Assembly (NCBI RefSeq): GCF_016864555.1
Contig: NZ_CP044012.1
Span: forward strand, 244,501-308,500
Origin: Sinorhizobium sp. BG8
Lineage (GTDB): Bacteria > Pseudomonadota > Alphaproteobacteria > Rhizobiales > Rhizobiaceae
Direction: 5' to 3'
Length of the DNA stretch: 64,000 nucleotides
Below, piece by piece: positions 62,719 through 64,000 of this stretch. The notes under the pieces were generated by a model. The model was not told where the DNA came from. It did no database searches and was given only the letters and a program-made list of their open reading frames with translations. How positions within the stretch are numbered: position 1 is the stretch's first letter; every line of letters begins with the position of its first letter. The position numbers and the translations under genes were made by a program.

Positions 62719-63999
62719 TCAGGCGGCGTCGGGGCGATGCACGGTCTTCACTTCAAGGAAATCCTCGAGACCGAAAACTCCACCCTCGCGTCCGTTTCCG
62801 GATTGCTTGTAGCCGCCGAAGGGGCTGCCGTAGCGGTGCGGACCGCCGTTGATGTGCACCATTCCCGCACGAAGCCTGGAGGCAACGCGCTCCGCACGAT
62901 CCGGATTGCCGGTCTGGAGATACGCGGCAAGGCCGTAATTCGTGTCGTTGGCGATCGCGATCGCCTCCTCCTCGGTGTCGAAGGGAATGATCGACAGCAC
63001 CGGCCCGAACACTTCCTCACGCGCAATGCGCATCTCGTTGTTTACATCCGCAAAGATGGTCGGCCTGACGAAATAGCCGGTCTCGAATCCCTCCGGCTTT
63101 CCGGGACCTCCGACGAGCACGCGCGCGCCTTCGGCCACACCGGCCTCGATCAGCGCCTGGACCCGGCCGAACTGGATATGCGAGACGAGCGGGCCGATGT
63201 GGCTGCCCTCCACTTCCGGATTGCCGACCTTTGCCTCTTTGCCGGTCTTCTCGGCAATCGCGACGACCTTGTCGTAGACCGAACGCTGCACGAGCATGCG
63301 GGTCGGCGCATCGCAGGACTGGCCGGAATTGTTGAAGCACTCGATGACGCTACCGGCAACGCGGTCGTCCAGGTCGGCATCCTCGAAGACGATGTTCGGC
63401 GATTTCCCGCCGAGTTCCAGCGTGACGCGCTTGACCGTGTCGGCTGCATCCTTGCTGACGGCAATGCCGGCACGGGTGGAGCCCGTGAACGACATCATGT
63501 CGACGTCCTTGTGCTTCGAAAGCGCCGCGCCGCATTCCACTCCGTCGCCATTGACCAGGTTGAAGACGCCGGCGGGGAAACCTGCCTCCTCCACCATCTC
63601 GGCATAGAGCAGCGCGTTGAGCGGGGTAAACTCTGACGGCTTCAGCACGCAGGTGCAGCCCGTTGCGAGGGCCGGCACGACCTTGAGCGCGATCTGGTTG
63701 ATCGGCCAGTTCCACGGCGTGATAAGGCCGCAGACGCCGATCGGCTCGCGACGCACGACATCGCCGTTCGAGAGCACTTCACGGCTCTTCAGGCGCTTCA
63801 ATCCATCTATGAAGCCCTGCAAATGGCCGACGCCGACATCAGCCTGCTGTTCGGTGCTCATGGTGATCGGTGCGCCGAGTTCGAGCGTGATCGTGCGCGC
63901 CATCTCGTCGTAGCGGCGCTTGTAGATCGCGAGGAGCTTCTCGAGCAGGGCGATGCGCTCTTCCGTGCTCGTCTGGCTGTAGGTTGCAAACGCCTTCTT
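62719..63999 (-). CDS. Aldehyde dehydrogenase, N-terminus beyond window
   Basis: 427 visible residues; the frame runs open through the window edge (AFATYSQTSTEERIALLEKL before the first internal Met). NAD-binding blocks are TPWNWPINQIALKVVPALAT and GCTCVLKPSEFTPLNALLYA, FTGSTRAGIAVSK, catalytic glutamate in TLELGGKSPNIVFEDAD and nucleophile in NNSGQSCDAPTRM (Cys in QSC). The C-terminal part has REEVFGPVLSIIPFD, NDTNYGLAAYLQ and FGLEDFLEVKTVH. It oxidises an aldehyde to the acid. The substrate could be a semialdehyde from the sugar-acid pathway but the clade cannot be fixed from the visible part. About 45-50 residues should be missing. Confidence 0.9.
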   Translation of the reverse strand, partial: KKAFATYSQTSTEERIALLEKLLAIYKRRYDEMARTITLELGAPITMSTEQQADVGVGHLQGFIDGLKRLKSREVLSNGDVVRREPIGVCGLITPWNWPINQIALKVVPALATGCTCVLKPSEFTPLNALLYAEMVEEAGFPAGVFNLVNGDGVECGAALSKHKDVDMMSFTGSTRAGIAVSKDAADTVKRVTLELGGKSPNIVFEDADLDDRVAGSVIECFNNSGQSCDAPTRMLVQRSVYDKVVAIAEKTGKEAKVGNPEVEGSHIGPLVSHIQFGRVQALIEAGVAEGARVLVGGPGKPEGFETGYFVRPTIFADVNNEMRIAREEVFGPVLSIIPFDTEEEAIAIANDTNYGLAAYLQTGNPDRAERVASRLRAGMVHINGGPHRYGSPFGGYKQSGNGREGGVFGLEDFLEVKTVHRPDAA

Positions 64000-64000
64000 T

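Noticed and set aside
1-64000. CRISPR arrays, rRNA genes, prophage structural genes and riboswitches
   Set aside because: No regularly spaced direct repeats, rRNA-like stretches, capsid/tail/terminase genes or known aptamer patterns were seen.

Overview
The window reads as a high-GC alphaproteobacterial replicon, most likely from the Rhizobiaceae (Rhizobium, Ensifer, Agrobacterium or Shinella relatives). The basis is a RepABC-type RepA/RepB pair, an alphar14/NfeR1-like sRNA with three CCTCCTCCC loops, a DUF2585 membrane protein, a ribbon-helix-helix protein of alphaproteobacterial type, and a typical rhizobial set of catabolic genes. Genus cannot be fixed from the sequence alone. RepA/RepB without RepC suggests a chromid, a large plasmid, or a chromosome carrying a partition relic.

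Layout. 1-2.4 kb: end of a sugar-alcohol operon (FGGY kinase, SorC regulator, SDR). 2.4-9.5 kb: small hypothetical gene, IS6-type transposase fossil, a FixJ-type regulator coupled to a soluble triple-PAS kinase, an exported metallo-beta-lactamase-fold enzyme, and a PPOX/DUF1348/GNAT trio. 9.5-27.3 kb: an accessory-looking stretch with wide intergenic gaps, three copies of a ~90 bp interspersed repeat, a class III cyclase with TPRs, exported YHS and ankyrin proteins, an alkyl sulfatase whose C-terminus runs into a repeat copy, a Tat-exported aspartoacylase-like enzyme, LysR regulators, an L,D-transpeptidase, an amidotransferase/tautomerase/racemase operon, a tRNA-like remnant, a frameshifted helical-repeat gene and a decayed IS3 element.

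27.3-45.3 kb is a dense catabolic block. It holds homogentisate degradation (maiA, hmgA, fahA with two MarR regulators) and L-fuconate breakdown (fuconate dehydratase, lactonase-like amidohydrolase and a lactate dehydrogenase that could consume the L-lactate end product). It also holds class II aldolase, orphan repAB, and GABA catabolism (gabT, gabD) facing a MerR-XRE-cupin regulator across two 18 bp dyads spaced 33 bp apart. 45.5-59 kb is a sugar/sugar-acid block: GMC dehydrogenase with a Tat-exported small subunit, a two-component system, a complete sugar ABC importer, gluconolactonase and an IlvD/Edd dehydratase. 59-64 kb holds a chemoreceptor, an NTF2-like protein, an EamA exporter and a truncated aldehyde dehydrogenase.

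Two points deserve attention. First, five breaks in otherwise coherent reading frames (helical-repeat gene twice, hmgA, the MerR-XRE-cupin gene and the second ABC permease) are all of the single-base-loss type and lie at or near homopolymer runs. This looks more like systematic under-calling in the sequence than independent pseudogenes. Second, repAB lacks repC and has a parS-like dyad beside it.
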